From the NCBI GenBank assembly GCA_028023455.1, contig JAQFVV010012395.1, positions 930,001 to 994,000 on the forward strand: 64,000 nt of DNA, read 5' to 3'. The stretch is from Epiperipatus broadwayi (Eukaryota > Onychophora > Udeonychophora > Euonychophora > Peripatidae). Below, piece after piece: positions 35,400 to 46,577 of this stretch; the first letter of the stretch is position 1; every line of letters starts with the position of its first letter. Below the pieces are notes generated by a model. It did not search any database. It was given only the letters and a program-made list of their open reading frames with translations, and was not told where the DNA came from. The position numbers and the translations under genes are program-made.

Positions 35400-35901
35400 T
35401 GTATATATATATATATATTTAAAAAATTTAACTTGAGAATTTGAAATATATGGAATAGAAATCCGTTTTTTATCATTAATCTTTAACTCTTTTAAATTGT
35501 TATATTCTTTTTAAAGTAACATAAAATATTATTAATCCATTCAATCTTATAACCAACTTCAAACAATTCCTTTGTAAATATTTCAATATTATTTCATTTA
35601 GCAACTTTTGTAATGGCATAATTTTTCATTACAAAATAAAAAAAGATCAAATGCATAATTGGTACTATTGATTTATAATGTATATAGCCCTTTTTTTTTT
35701 TGCAAAGGTTTGATTTACTAATTTATTATATACTTATTATCTCTTGTAATATATAAATCCAGATATTTAATAGTTTTGTTGTGTTCTTTTTTCATAATCC
35801 ATTTCAAACCATTTAACTTATTTGACTTATATATATAAGAATTCATAGTATTATTTCTGGGAGCTTTCGTATAGTAAAAATGTAAAAGCTAAATCGCTGA
35901 T

Positions 35902-35932
35902 GTTTCAGTACAATAACAAGTACTTTCTTCAG
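35902..35932 (-). ncRNA. Hammerhead-like hairpin next to the Penelope-like remnant
   Basis: Minus strand: CTGAAGAA (35932-35925), AGTAC (35924-35920), 8-nt loop, GTACT (35911-35907), GAAAC (35906-35902). It has the same layout as 8907-8935 but different, still complementary, stem bases. The core carries one base more than the canonical hammerhead. Confidence 0.4.
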
Positions 35933-36069
35933 AGCTTCTTTCTTAAATCATAAGAATGTGTGTGAGATTTAAACCCCCCCCCCATTATTATTTTCTTGAT
36001 ATATAAAAACTCTATTGGTTGAGAAGTTTTCAAAATTATTACATCATCCAATAGCTTTTTCTAAATATT

Positions 36070-36330
36070 GTTAATTTTCTTCAATTCACATTTCTCATTT
36101 AAGCTCTTAGGTATTTTAACATCTCTATAGATTCCCTTCGCAGTCTCTGGTCATATTCTTCTTTTTTCTTCCAGAATATGTGTTCTATTAAAATTGATGT
36201 CATGGTTCATGTGAGCAAATGGCTGATGAATTGGATTTTTCTCTAACTGCCAAATGTGTTATTCTTTTCTTATATCAATTGTGTAATTGGTCTGGCAGAA
36301 CTGTTTTAATTTCTGAAGTATCAAAATCTT
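36070..36330 (-). pseudogene. Penelope-like element, C-terminal endonuclease remnant
   Basis: In broken minus-strand frames: MNHDINFNRTHILEEKRRI, then after a frame change an arginine-rich EYDQRLRRESIEM or, in the first frame, PETAKGIYRDVKIPKSLNEK. An NH-x-I-x-F...IL...EE block followed by a basic EAI-like helix and a late Asn is the C-terminal end of the GIY-YIG endonuclease domain of Penelope-like retroelements. The hammerhead-like hairpin 140 nt downstream fits the known association of ribozyme motifs with Penelope terminal repeats. Upstream sequence to about 36900 is coding-like in patches (CPVCECEQTLYMEF) but I cannot assign it. Confidence 0.5.
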
Positions 36331-37949
36331 TTTTCTTATTATATATTTTAAAAAAACCTATTAATAATCCTGTGATATAAAGAAGCATTTTTTAAGTAAC
36401 AGAGATATCTTGATGAAAATGGCTATCATCAAAGTTTTTTAGTTCTTTCTATCTATCAATGTCTTTGCCACAGAATTTAAAAAAATTAATAAAGTATTTC
36501 TAAAGATAACATTCCTTTCGAGTGTCATTGTGTATATGAAATTCCATGTAGAGTTTGTTCACATTCACACACTGGGCAGACCTATCATAGATAAGGGCAG
36601 AAATTCAATTTATCAGCCATTTATTCACACATAAAATTTTCTATAAATGCAAATTAGTTCCTTCCTATAAGATTCTATTTATATCGCCACTTCTTCAATG
36701 CAGAATTTATCCATTACAATTTTTCATTCTCTAATTTATTTGTTATTTGCATCTGATTTTTCGTTATTGGAGTTAATATCTATCCTTTCTCCTTTTTCTA
36801 CACATACTTTAAATGATATATTCACATCTTTTTCATTAGCGAGTAAACATCATTTGCATTTCTTGTCTAAATCAAAGATTGCATGACATCTAGTGGAGAA
36901 TATCCGATTTATTATTATTTTTTTTTTAAAAAAAAACTTTCCAAAGTGTGTGTGTGTGTATTTTTCTAACTATGGCAAATGTCCCAAACATCATTTTTAA
37001 TTAAATTTTTAAATAACGCTAATTTGCCACAATATTTAAAACAATTAGCAATCTTAATGACAAATTAATTGATTCATTTATTTGATGTAAATGTTGACTG
37101 ATTGTTATTTATTTCAACAGTACAAAACGAAAGTCTTAAAGTTAAAATCTGAAGAGAAACTCGAAGAAAAAAAATTGTTTAATTAAAATAAAATCACTTT
37201 AAAAATATTTTCTTCACAAATTAAAAAAATTGCAACAAATTTTCCCTCCATCAAATTAAGCTTTTGAAGTTCTATTTTTTACAAATGTATATAATAAATA
37301 AATACTCTTTAATTTTTTTAATATATATCACCACGGTTAGATTCTTTCAGTAATTACTATTATTTTTTTGTATGAGTTATTTTAAATTACTGCAAAATTA
37401 AAAAACAAACAGTAAATATTATAATAAAATATGTCAAAACATCCTTTAAAAATAGCAAATGGTGTTCAAGGAACTGTTGATATATGAATTAACCAAATCT
37501 ATCAAATGTGTATATATATAGTCGAATCCATGTAAATGTTTATCTTGTTGAAAAAATAAGTAATACTTCATTTATTTAATAACATTTAAATCATAAAGAC
37601 ATATATTAACTCTAAAACCAAGTTGAATGGAAACATTTTATTAATGGACTATATAGTGTCTATTGAATTTATAAATGCAAGAGATGGTTAAATTCAATCA
37701 GCATTAAACATTCTGGCTTCTCCTTTTTGTTTTAACACTAGCTAAGAATAGATAAATCTTCATTTATTGATTAATATTAGATAAGTAACTATTTTGACCA
37801 TGAACTGTATACTGGGGACGGACGGACCTAATTCCAATTAGTATTGTATGTTAATTTTTCTCTACTGAAAACAGTTTTAAAGTAAAACTAAGCAAAAGGG
37901 TATTATGATTGAGTAATGTATTGTCCCTTATCTCTGCATAACATACTTT
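36331..37949. other. AT-rich DNA with unassigned coding-like fragments
   Basis: Minus-strand pieces near 36880-36700 (NEKDVNISFKVCVEKGER) and 36590-36510 look like decayed element coding sequence, possibly the remaining Penelope-type reverse transcriptase or another element. 36901-37949 shows nothing. Confidence 0.35.
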
Positions 37950-39035
37950 TCATCATCATCATTATCAACCATTATCAATCCACTGCAGGATAAAGGTCTC
38001 TCCAAGTTCAATCCATCTTCTCTGATCTTTAGTTTCTCTTCTCCACATCACCTCTGCACACTTTCTTATTTCATCCATCCATCTTACACGTAGTCTCTTT
38101 CCAGGTCTATTACAATCTTTTGGAATCTGGTTTAAGATTTCAATTGTCCATCTATTATCATCTCTCTTTTTGCCAATATGTCCAGCCCAACTCCACTTCA
38201 GTCTTTTAATTTTTTCAATAAGATCAGTAACACCTGTTTGTTCGCTTACCCATATATTGCATTTTCAATCTCACCTTGTTAATACAACATGCATCTCTCC
38301 ATACTTCTTTGAGTGGTCTGAAGTCTCTGTATTGCTCTTCTATTAAGTGTTCAAGTCTCAGATCCATAAGTAAGAACTGGTAAAACATATTTATTAAAAA
38401 CCTTCCTTTTCAAACACATAGGACATATTTCCTTTTAATATTTATTTCTACCAAAAGCACTCCAATCAAGTTTAATTCTATGATTAATTTCATCCATTAT
38501 GTTTCCATCTGTATTAATAATCTGACCAAGGTATTTGTAGCCGCTAACTTCTTCTAACTCATCATAATCAATCTTTATTTTCATATTTTGAGAAAATCCA
38601 TTGAACATTACTTTAGTCTTTTTAACATTTATCTGATTACTCCTGCAACATTTCCTGCAGCTCTAAAGCATTATTTGCAAAAACAACTACATCATCTGTA
38701 AAATCTAAATGACTTAAATAATCCACATTTACTTTCACTCCTTTAGCTTCCATTTTAATCCACAAAATACTAGTTGCAGGACTACTGTAAAAAGTTTTGG
38801 AGATGTGTCACCCTGTCTTATACCCTTCTCAATATTGACTTTCCTAGTATCATTATGTAATTTAATTGTTGCTGTTGCATTTTTATAAATATTCTTTAAA
38901 ATATGACAATATCCTGGATCTATATCTTGATGATCCAATACTTTAATCACTGAAAGAATGTTTTTTTTTTTATAGATAGACAACTTTCATATTTCTCCAT
39001 TCTTTTTTATTTCATAAATAATTTCATATAAACAA

Positions 39036-39372
39036 AGATACAATAATAGACAAATATCCCCCTAAATGCATTTTGTGCTGAACTAGCACTCATCAGTTGG
39101 GCCAGGTCATCATCTCTCATATATATCTTTATTACATGACGAGTATTTATGTAGAGCAAATTGTCTCATTTTTATTTTCAAGCGTCAATTTACTCCTCTC
39201 TCAACTTTTTGATAAACATGTAATGATTATTACTAATCATTTATTAAACTAGAGATTTTCTCTAGCACAGATATAAACTTTAATCCAAGTTAAAGATTAA
39301 TATATTTGATTTTCAACACACACACATGGCTATTTGCTTTTCTATTTCTCCTATGTGTAATATCTTTTTTAT
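39036..39372 (-). mobile_element. Hammerhead-bearing insertion in the LINE with a target duplication of about 60 bp
   Basis: LINE sequence 38975-39035 is repeated at 39373-39432 (acaactt-cata-ttctccat, then tttatttcataaataatttc) with few mismatches. The 337 bp between is unrelated to the LINE but matches the 57.9-58.5-kb tandem element (hammerhead-like core, then attaaactagagattttct resembling attagattagagaatatttct). I read it as an insertion that made a long target duplication. Confidence 0.6.
39061..39101 (-). ncRNA. Hammerhead-ribozyme-like motif in the LINE insertion, decayed
   Basis: Minus strand: CCCAA, CTGATGA (39096-39090), GTGCT-AGTTC-AGCAC, then AAAA in place of GAAA, then TGCATTTAGG. 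The G-to-A change lies at a CpG in the inferred ancestor. Confidence 0.45.
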
Positions 39373-40222
39373 AGACAACTTCCATACTTCTCCATTCTTT
39401 TTTATTTCATAAATAATTTCATATAAACAAATAATGTTTATAGAATCAAATACCTGGATATGATCTACTGTACCAAAACCACTTTTAAATCCAGCTTGTC
39501 CTCTTGGTTGGTGGAAATCCAATGTTCTCTGTAAAAAAGTTGTAATTATCTTGGGAAAAAATTTGTATAAAACTGATAAAAGGCTGATAGGTCTATAATT
39601 TCTAATATCTTCTTTATAACCTTTTTAAAATATTAATATTAATACTGCATTCTTCTAATCACCTAGTACATCTTTATCATTTAGAGACATTTGGTATATA
39701 ACTTTGCTAAAAAAATTCTATTTCTTCATCTTCTTCTTTTAATATATCAATTATAATTTCACCATTACCTGGAGCCTTTCCTTTCTTCATAAATTTAATT
39801 GCATGTCTCACTTCTTCATTTAAAATTCTGGGCAATTTGGAAGATATAATATATATAGGAGGTACTTGTTCTTATTACTATATAATTCTTGATAGAAGTC
39901 TTCTACCCATTTCATGATGTCATCTCTCTTTTTAGTAATAATTCCATCGTATTTTCTTATTGCAGATATACATTTCCTACCAATACCAAAATGTTGTTTT
40001 ACACTCTTGAGACTTTTATTCTCTTCTACAGCTTTCCTTGCTAGTTCACAGTTATACTTTTTTATATCATTTTCAATTCTTTTTTGCACCATTTTACAAA
40101 ATTCAAGGTATTCAATCTTTTTTAATGCATCATTTTTGTATAACTTTATATTCCTTCTTTTCTTCATAAATTCTCTAGTCTCAGTAGAAATATTCTTAAT
40201 ACAATTTATTTTAGCATTCTAA

Positions 40223-41559
40223 ATTTAAAGCTATATCATAAGTAATGCTTTTATATGATTGTAATATTTTATATTAATTTATGTGTTATTAGAAATTAGT
40301 TAACAATATCATAGGTGACAGATTTGTTTTTACTGGTTATAAGCATCCAACATTTACCATTATTATTTAACAGAATACAATAAATTTGACTTCATTTGCT
40401 AGATATTTTTGTTTACAAATGAAGTAAATTCTAAATAATCACATTTGGCTTATGAAAATATAAAGAAATTAAATTGTAATCAAAACAATAAATGTGATTC
40501 ATCATCATTGCTGGGAAGAAAATTTTCATTTTCAGAAAACAAACAAAATCTTTTTTATTTGATATTTGTTTTTAAAATGTGAACAAATAAATAATATCTC
40601 ATAAATCGATCAAATTTTGCTTCAAAAGTTTAAACTTTTTTTACAGTATTGCAATAAATTCACACAAACAATCATGAATTTCACCGATTATGTGTTAGCA
40701 AGCAGTTTGTAAATGCTCTCGGGGTAATTTGCATTGTCCAAAAATATAAAGTTCTATTTTTAAAAATATTACAGTTATGTTGAAAATAAATAAGTAATAA
40801 TTTATATCCTTGATTTTTAATAAGATTATTTTCTCTAAGTAATGTCATAAAAATTAATGATATCAGAAACATGATACTTATCAAGGCAGGAGTTAAGCAA
40901 CTTTACGTTGCTGAATTTTCACTTATTCTATCATCAATAAAAAAAATTATTCGCTAAACTATAACAAAGCTTAAGTTAAGGGTAATATACAAATATATAA
41001 CAATAAATTTAGAATTATTAAAGCTTTTTGTGTATTAACATTAGCCATAATAAATAGCACTTATGCAATCAACATCTAAATTTACACCCAGCAAATTAAT
41101 TGCAGCTAATTTTTTTATTTAGTGGATGTTGGGTGACAATCCAGAGTTCATTTAGGTTTTGTGGACTTTTTTTAGATATCATTTTTTTTCGTATTTAAAT
41201 ATTATGTTCTTTTGCATATGACATAATTAAGAAAATATTTCATTTGACAACCATACTCGTGCAGGATACTTTAGAAGATCTGTTATAAAATTGCATATAA
41301 ATCTTTAAGATTCTGAATGCAGCATAGAAGCAATTTGATAATACTGAATTATTATAGAGAGGAGTATTTGACTGAAGTTTTGTGATGCTGGTATAGCTCA
41401 GGTAAAGCATTACCCTAAAATTCAATATTCAAGAATCTACTTTGATTGCCAATGTTAGTACTAGCAATGATCACATCAGCAACACGAAGAAGAGAGAAAA
41501 ATAATATCACTTGAAACATTGTGTTAAATACTAACTTGTGAATTATTACTAATAGGAGA
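40223..41559. other. AT-rich DNA, nothing recognised
   Basis: No gene or repeat was identified. Two minus-strand frames of 61-67 codons (40681-40884 and 41240-41425) show no family features. Confidence 0.5.
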
Positions 41560-41700
41560 AGGTCTAAAGACATTCAATTCTTGATATTAGATGATGGGTC
41601 TCTGTGAAGTTGGTCACAATTGATAGAGCATCTGACTTGGGATTAAGTTGTCAGAAACAATTCTGACATACAAACATATGAACCTCTGAGCAATAAAGCC
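41560..41700 (+). repeat. Family E half element joined to a tRNA-like SINE head
   Basis: ggtctaaagacattcaattc and tgatattagatgatggg belong to family E. The following ggtcacaattgatagagcat and ctgacttgggattaag resemble a Lys-type tRNA A-box region without an intact cloverleaf. Confidence 0.4.
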
Positions 41701-42510
41701 ATTAGCATTTTTAGATGATAAAAATAGCCCAACAATAATTAATATCATAGAGAAAAGTTTCAGTTTATTTGATTTTGTCCTGTAACACACAGCTCATAGT
41801 AAACTAGTTAGCCATCTAATAGTGTTTGATGAATGCTTTCTAGTCAATTTTTGCTAAAGGTTCCAAGTTGACTTGAATTAGACAGATTAGTATCAACATA
41901 GTGATTGTAATTGAAATATGATGTAGCCTCCACAATTAATGATCAAAATATCACGTTTCTGGTGTTTCTGTTTGCAGAGTGGTTTGAGAAAAGTAACTGA
42001 TTTTTCAGTATGCTGGGAAGACCTGCTAAAGTATTGGTTGAGGGTTAAACATAAATTAATACAAATAAATAGTGTATTGATTAACTACTTATACCCATTC
42101 CATATAGAAGTAGCACTGTGCACTAACAATGTATTTTTTTAATACAGGCATCACTAAAGGCATCATCTAAAAAACAAACACGTGAGTGATTGTGAGAAGC
42201 TGAAGCCAAACTGATACCTTACCTTGATCATCATTCAAATTAATGTATTCTCTCCCAATATCCACACTTCTACAGGTTCTCGATTTATAATTACCTTTAT
42301 CTTTTACCATACATTAAAAAATATATCACCAAAAATATTATTTTCTATAGAGATATCACCCATTGATGTCACTTCCTATCATTCATTTATAAGAATTGTA
42401 ATGCAGCATAAAATTCCTATCACCTCTATGCTATTTACTGTTAGTTTTAATAAATAATAATAGATGCTGCCAGTGTTTATTAAATCCTTCTACTGTACAG
42501 TTATATTATA
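41701..42510. other. Unassigned DNA
   Basis: No recognisable gene or repeat; base composition is closer to average in 42160-42300 but no motif was found. Confidence 0.45.
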
Positions 42511-42513
42511 TAT

Positions 42514-42553
42514 CCCTAGACTAGTTTCAAGTTTATAGCTTTCAGCAGTGAGG
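42514..42553 (-). ncRNA. Hammerhead-ribozyme-like motif, family B, left arm
   Basis: Minus strand: CCTCA, core CTGCTGA (one change), AAGC-TATAA-ACTT, GAAAC, TAGTC, then TAGGG, pairing with CCTCA except at one position. Confidence 0.45.
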
Positions 42554-42784
42554 TGCTTTGGATTCTGGACAAGTGCACATGGTCCTTTAGGATCTAGTGC
42601 ACTTATCTTTCCAACATCTAGCTTTCATTCCTCTATTATGCCATAGAAATATCATCCCAAATTAAAAAAAACAAACATGTTTTTAATCTAAACCAATTTT
42701 CTTGCACAATCATATAGATCTGAAAACAGTTCAGTTTCTATATATTGTGGTGCCCTCAGTTTTTTGATAAATATGGGCACCTTT

Positions 42785-42824
42785 CCTCACTAATGAAAGC
42801 TATAAGCTTGAAACTAGTCTGGGA
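42785..42824 (+). ncRNA. Hammerhead-ribozyme-like motif, family B, right arm
   Basis: CCTCA, core CTAATGA (canonical CTGATGA with one change), perfect 4-bp stem II AAGC/GCTT with TATAA loop, GAAAC, TAGTC cleavage triplet, then TGGGA pairing with TCA/C of stem I. Confidence 0.5.
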
Positions 42825-42870
42825 ATATTGGATAAAAAAACAAAGGATAAGGATTTAATAAGCACTATCA

Positions 42871-43889
42871 TCTGGAATGTACTAACACTTACAGTAAGTG
42901 ATATATAGAGATAGTGGAAAATTATGCTGTAATAACAGCAACATGTAAGCTAAAGCCACGTGATGGAGTCAGGTGATATTTTATTGGTTTTAAAAATTGT
43001 GATGCATTAGTTTTTTGGATAACAGATGCTAGTCACTAATGTATTGTTCAAAATACATTCATCAACAGTTCACAAGAGAGAGATGATTTTAAAGAAATTA
43101 AGAAAGAGTTCATCTATTTTTGAGGCTACTATAGTATGCAGAAGAGTAAGTAATAATTTTTGAAAAAGGTTTTTTTTTTCACGTGTAAGGAACCAATTAG
43201 AAGAAAAGTTTTATTGCATTATTGATATATATATAGTTTCGGGTCAGCAATCAGGTGATTATATGTAATAGCAAGATGTCTGAAGAGTTGTTTAACCAAG
43301 CATTGGTGGTTGAGCGGTCAGCGACAGCTGCTCTACAAGCAGTTGTTCTGGGTTAGCGGGTTTGCTTCCTGGCTGATGCTATGACACATGAGAGAAAAAA
43401 GATTTGAAAGAGAAATATATGCTTAATTGAGGATACATTAGAATGGTGATATGATATACTGTTTTAATATGAGGAATAATGAGAAAGATATGAAATTTTA
43501 AATGAGCAAAGATGGCACGAAAAGTCATACAAACATTTGTAATGGAATTGATCTTAATTACATTGGAATATGTAAAATCAGGAAGCATAACAGTTTTCTA
43601 AGACTGGTGATAATTTTTATATTTGATAACTTGATATAGATAACATTGACTTTTGTCTTTTATTTTATCAATTTATTTCCTGAAAACAATTACATCTTAG
43701 AGAGATTAAAATTGCTTTAAATGCTTTGACTTAAATGTACTTATTTTTAATATTTTGTTCAAATCAACGTAAGGTACTTAACAATTTAACATTTCAATTC
43801 ACTACGTCTACTTATATTAAAAATTTACTTATTTCTATATATATCAAAAATTACTTATTTAAAGAAATATAATGCCTATATATTGAATA
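42871..43889. other. Unassigned DNA with one tRNA-like patch
   Basis: At 43303-43375 (+) tggttgagcggtcagcgac followed by ggttagcgggtttgcttcct resembles A- and B-box spacing of a tRNA-derived SINE; no cloverleaf. The remainder is AT-rich. Confidence 0.35.
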
Positions 43890-44660
43890 ATGTCTATTAA
43901 TGGTACCTCTATCCTTCTTCCTAAGTCTATATTCTATTGCTCTCTCCATTTATTTCAAATATAAAAAAACAAACAAAATAGGTGAAATAGGGCATCCTTG
44001 CCTTAATTCTACACCAGTTTTTAACTTTAACTGATTCTATATTTCCTAATTAATGCATGTGGTAATTATTTTCATACAATCTCTTAATAAGATTCACTAA
44101 GGCTCCATTCATTCCCAAATTTACTAAACTTACCCATAATCTTTTTCTATTTACTCTATGACATGCTACTCTATAGCTATAAAAACCATACACAACTGTC
44201 TAACTACCTTCCTATTCATATATATATAAGTTGTGTGACTACAAAAAACTATCTCCTATATGCCTATCCAATTGATAAACTCCTTTCATTTTTCCAACTA
44301 TATTATTTTCTTCCATCTATTTTGTGACTCTTTCAGCCACCATATATGCAAAAACGTTATATAAAGAACACAGACATTACTGCTATTAGTTTATAATTAA
44401 TTAACTTTCTAGGATTCTTACCCTTTCTTTTTAAATATAGCCTTACTCTTGTATTATTCCAGCTATCTAGAAATTCTCTCTTTTGTGCCATTTTATTAAA
44501 ATGTAATAGATTTAATTTTGTTCTATTTCATCATCATCTCTGCTGCCAATCCATCTAAACCTCTTGCCTTTCCACTTTTTAATTTTTTCCCTGCCTCATT
44601 CAATTCATTTTCTGTAAACCTATTATTTCAATTATGTTTGTTATCATGTGGACCTTCACA
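43890..44660 (-). pseudogene. LINE reverse-transcriptase remnant, type different from RTE
   Basis: Minus-strand broken frames give NELNEAGKKLKSGKARGLDG then AAEMM at about 44600-44530 (GKAPGPDG-like RT domain 0). KRKGKNPRKLINYKLIAVMS follows at about 44440-44380 (the KG...NYRPIxL block). VNLGMNGALVNLIKRLYENN is at about 44120-44060, and ELRQGCPISPILF at about 44005-43965 (the RQGCPxSPxLF motif). This order is of a non-LTR retrotransposon reverse transcriptase in a clade other than the RTE copies here. Upstream sequence to about 45400 may be more of it, but no endonuclease motif was recognised. Confidence 0.7.
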
Positions 44661-44680
44661 TCTAACATCTTTTCTATATC

Positions 44681-44755
44681 ACATGATCACCACCTCTTAT
44701 GCTTGGGTATAATTTGTTGTATGTGGCAATACGTATAGTGAGTTTTGCCTGTTTT
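44681..44755 (+). mobile_element. 75-bp minimal family B insertion with 14-bp target duplication
   Basis: The segment acatgatcaccacctcttat...gtgagttttgcctgtttt consists only of the two ends of family B. It is flanked by atcttttctatatc at 44667-44680 and 44756-44769. It interrupts LINE-related DNA. Confidence 0.75.
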
Positions 44756-44769
44756 ATCTTTTCTATATC

Positions 44770-46320
44770 CATTACTTACTTATTTAGGAGTGCCTCTAAT
44801 TGTCTACAGCTACAAATCCTTTTTCCTCATCATCTAGAAATACTATTTCTCTCTCTCCCCTACATTCCTTCTTTTAATATATTTCCAAAATTTTTTATTT
44901 CTTATCTCCTTCACTTTTATTAATATCCTCCAATAATTTACTATTTAATTTCATTCTTTATAATTATATCTATTTTAGCCAACTTTTTTTTTAAAAAAAG
45001 TACTTATCCAATTTAATATTAACATCTTTTCCACCTACCTTCTCTGTTTTTAATAGAACATTTATATTCTCTGCATGCTTTTTTCCCTCTCTTTTAAACT
45101 TTTACTAATTCTTACTTTTCTATTACTTTTATTCTTCTGAATATTCTCACCTAAAACCCCATTTGCCACTTCACCACACTAGTCCTTATATTCATCCCCA
45201 ACAAACTATTTCATGATTTCTTCTACTTTTATTTTTTAATCTTCTAATTTATTCTTATCATTCATTTCCATCCACATCTTTCATTATCCTTTCTACTTTT
45301 ATTACCATTTTCTAATCATTTCTATTATAAAGAAATTATGATCACTATTACATACTCTCTCTTCATTATCAAACACTTTAATTTTCCGTACTTTATTCAT
45401 TCCATCTTTCTCTATTTATACATTATTTCGAGACCATGTATGTTGCCTCTCATAAATTTCTATTCCTTTTATGGATTATACTGCCCTCTAGTAGATATAT
45501 TGCAAATTATTGAGGAATCAAATTTGTTTCAAAATACAATTTTACTTCAGAGAAGTAACTGTATGAAAAGTACTTTTCATATTTGTTTATAAATAAATAA
45601 AAAAAAAAACTTTTTTTTTTTTTTCAAAAAAATTCTATCAGAAAAGTAATCAAATTTTAATGAACTCATACTTGCCTTTCTTCATCTAATAAATATAAAC
45701 AAACAAATAAAAAATAAAACAGTTTTTAATACCAAAAATAAGTCAAGATGGGATTAATTTAACAAGAATAACTCTTAAAAAAAAGTGTCTGGAAGTTAAT
45801 GAGAAATAAAGCGAAATATATATATATTGTTAAAAGGAAGTTGCCTTGTTAACAGTTTGAAATTGTTGATTGTTATTGATATTGTCTAAGTGTTGAACTG
45901 GTTTTAATGATTATATAATATGCAAATAGGTTGTCTAAATTATCACAAGAATTTTTATGTTTTTTATATAATTACATTTGCATTTGATTAATTAGTAAAA
46001 TGATGCATATATTATTAATTACGAATACAATGGTCACGTGCTCTGCATTACTGGGATGTTCTGTAGTGGAATGGCCGTTCTTCTAGATGCATATAGAAAA
46101 CATTGATGATATGATAGTTACAAATGTGACTTCTTTTGGAAACACACTAGTAAAATACCCGTTTCATTATATATATAAAAGACTGCTATTTTTAAAAAAG
46201 TAATGAAAATTGTTCATTTATAAATGATGTCTATGTGAATAGTTGAATGAAATAAACAACTCAGTAAAAGAGTTGTATTTCAAGGCAGATACCATAAATA
46301 TATGGCTAGACTTTGGCTAA
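44770..46320. other. Possible further LINE remains, then AT-rich DNA
   Basis: 44770-45450 is unusually C/T-rich on the plus strand, as in the neighbouring LINE, and is probably its upstream part. 45451-46320 holds nothing recognisable apart from a long T/A run near 45600-45625. Confidence 0.4.
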
Positions 46321-46483
46321 ATCACTAAATATCACATGATCACCAATCTTTATGTTTACACAAGCGGTTAATACAGAGGTAAAACTCTTCATACAGTAAC
46401 ACGATCTAGTACAAACCACAATAATTAATGAATGCAAAAAGATATGTGCATAAAATCTCATCTAGTGCCTACTCATCCAATAT

Positions 46484-46523
46484 CCCCAGATTAGTTTCTA
46501 GCTTGTGGCTTTTATCAGTGAGG
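46484..46523 (-). ncRNA. Hammerhead-ribozyme-like motif, family B, left arm
   Basis: Minus strand: CCTCA, core CTGATAA (G8 changed to A), AAGC-CACAA-GCTA, GAAAC, TAATC, TGGGG. Two key positions are mutated compared with the right arm. Confidence 0.45.
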
Positions 46524-46537
46524 AGCCTGCACTCAGA

Positions 46538-46577
46538 CCTCACTGATGAAAGCCACAAGCTAGAAACTAGTCTGGGG
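46538..46577 (+). ncRNA. Hammerhead-ribozyme-like motif, family B, best copy
   Basis: Stem I CCTCA (46538-46542), intact core CTGATGA (46543-46549), stem II AGC/GCT around CACAA with a flanking A-A mismatch, GAAA (46563-46566), mini stem III AC-TA-GT, GTC cleavage triplet ending at 46572, and stem I 3' TGGGG (46573-46577), giving five pairs including one G-T. Confidence 0.6.

Larger units (their letters stand above)
37950..40222 (-). pseudogene. RTE-type LINE, 5'-truncated, disrupted
   Basis: On the minus strand, the pre-RT linker (REFMKKRRNIKLYKNDALKK, then RKCISAIRKYDG) lies at about 40170-39900. RT motifs follow: PREQAGF-like PRGQAGFKSGFGTVDHIQ at about 39510, VLDHQDIDPGYCHILKNIYK and IRQGDTSPKLFTVVLQ at about 38940-38780. 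The C-terminal block has KLKWSWAGHIGKKRDDNRW, RPGKRLRVRWMDEIRK and RRWIELGETFILQWIDNG at about 38220-37975. It ends in a short atg/atc repeat tail, typical of RTE elements. The endonuclease is missing. A 337-bp insertion splits the RT. Frameshifts make it inactive. Confidence 0.85.
42511..42870. mobile_element. Family B element with two head-to-head hammerhead-like motifs
   Basis: The left arm (tatccctagactagtttcaa, minus-strand motif 42553-42514) and right arm (cctcactaatgaaagctata, then gcttgaaactagtctgggaa, plus-strand motif 42785-42824) are inverted copies around an approximately 230-bp centre. Outward sequence atattggat is as in other family B copies. Confidence 0.65.

Noticed and set aside
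39914-40222. 102-codon plus-strand frame
   Set aside because: Antisense of the RTE LINE linker on the minus strand.
43303-43375. Functional tRNA gene
   Set aside because: A/B-box-like segments only; I cannot build an acceptor stem or a cloverleaf.
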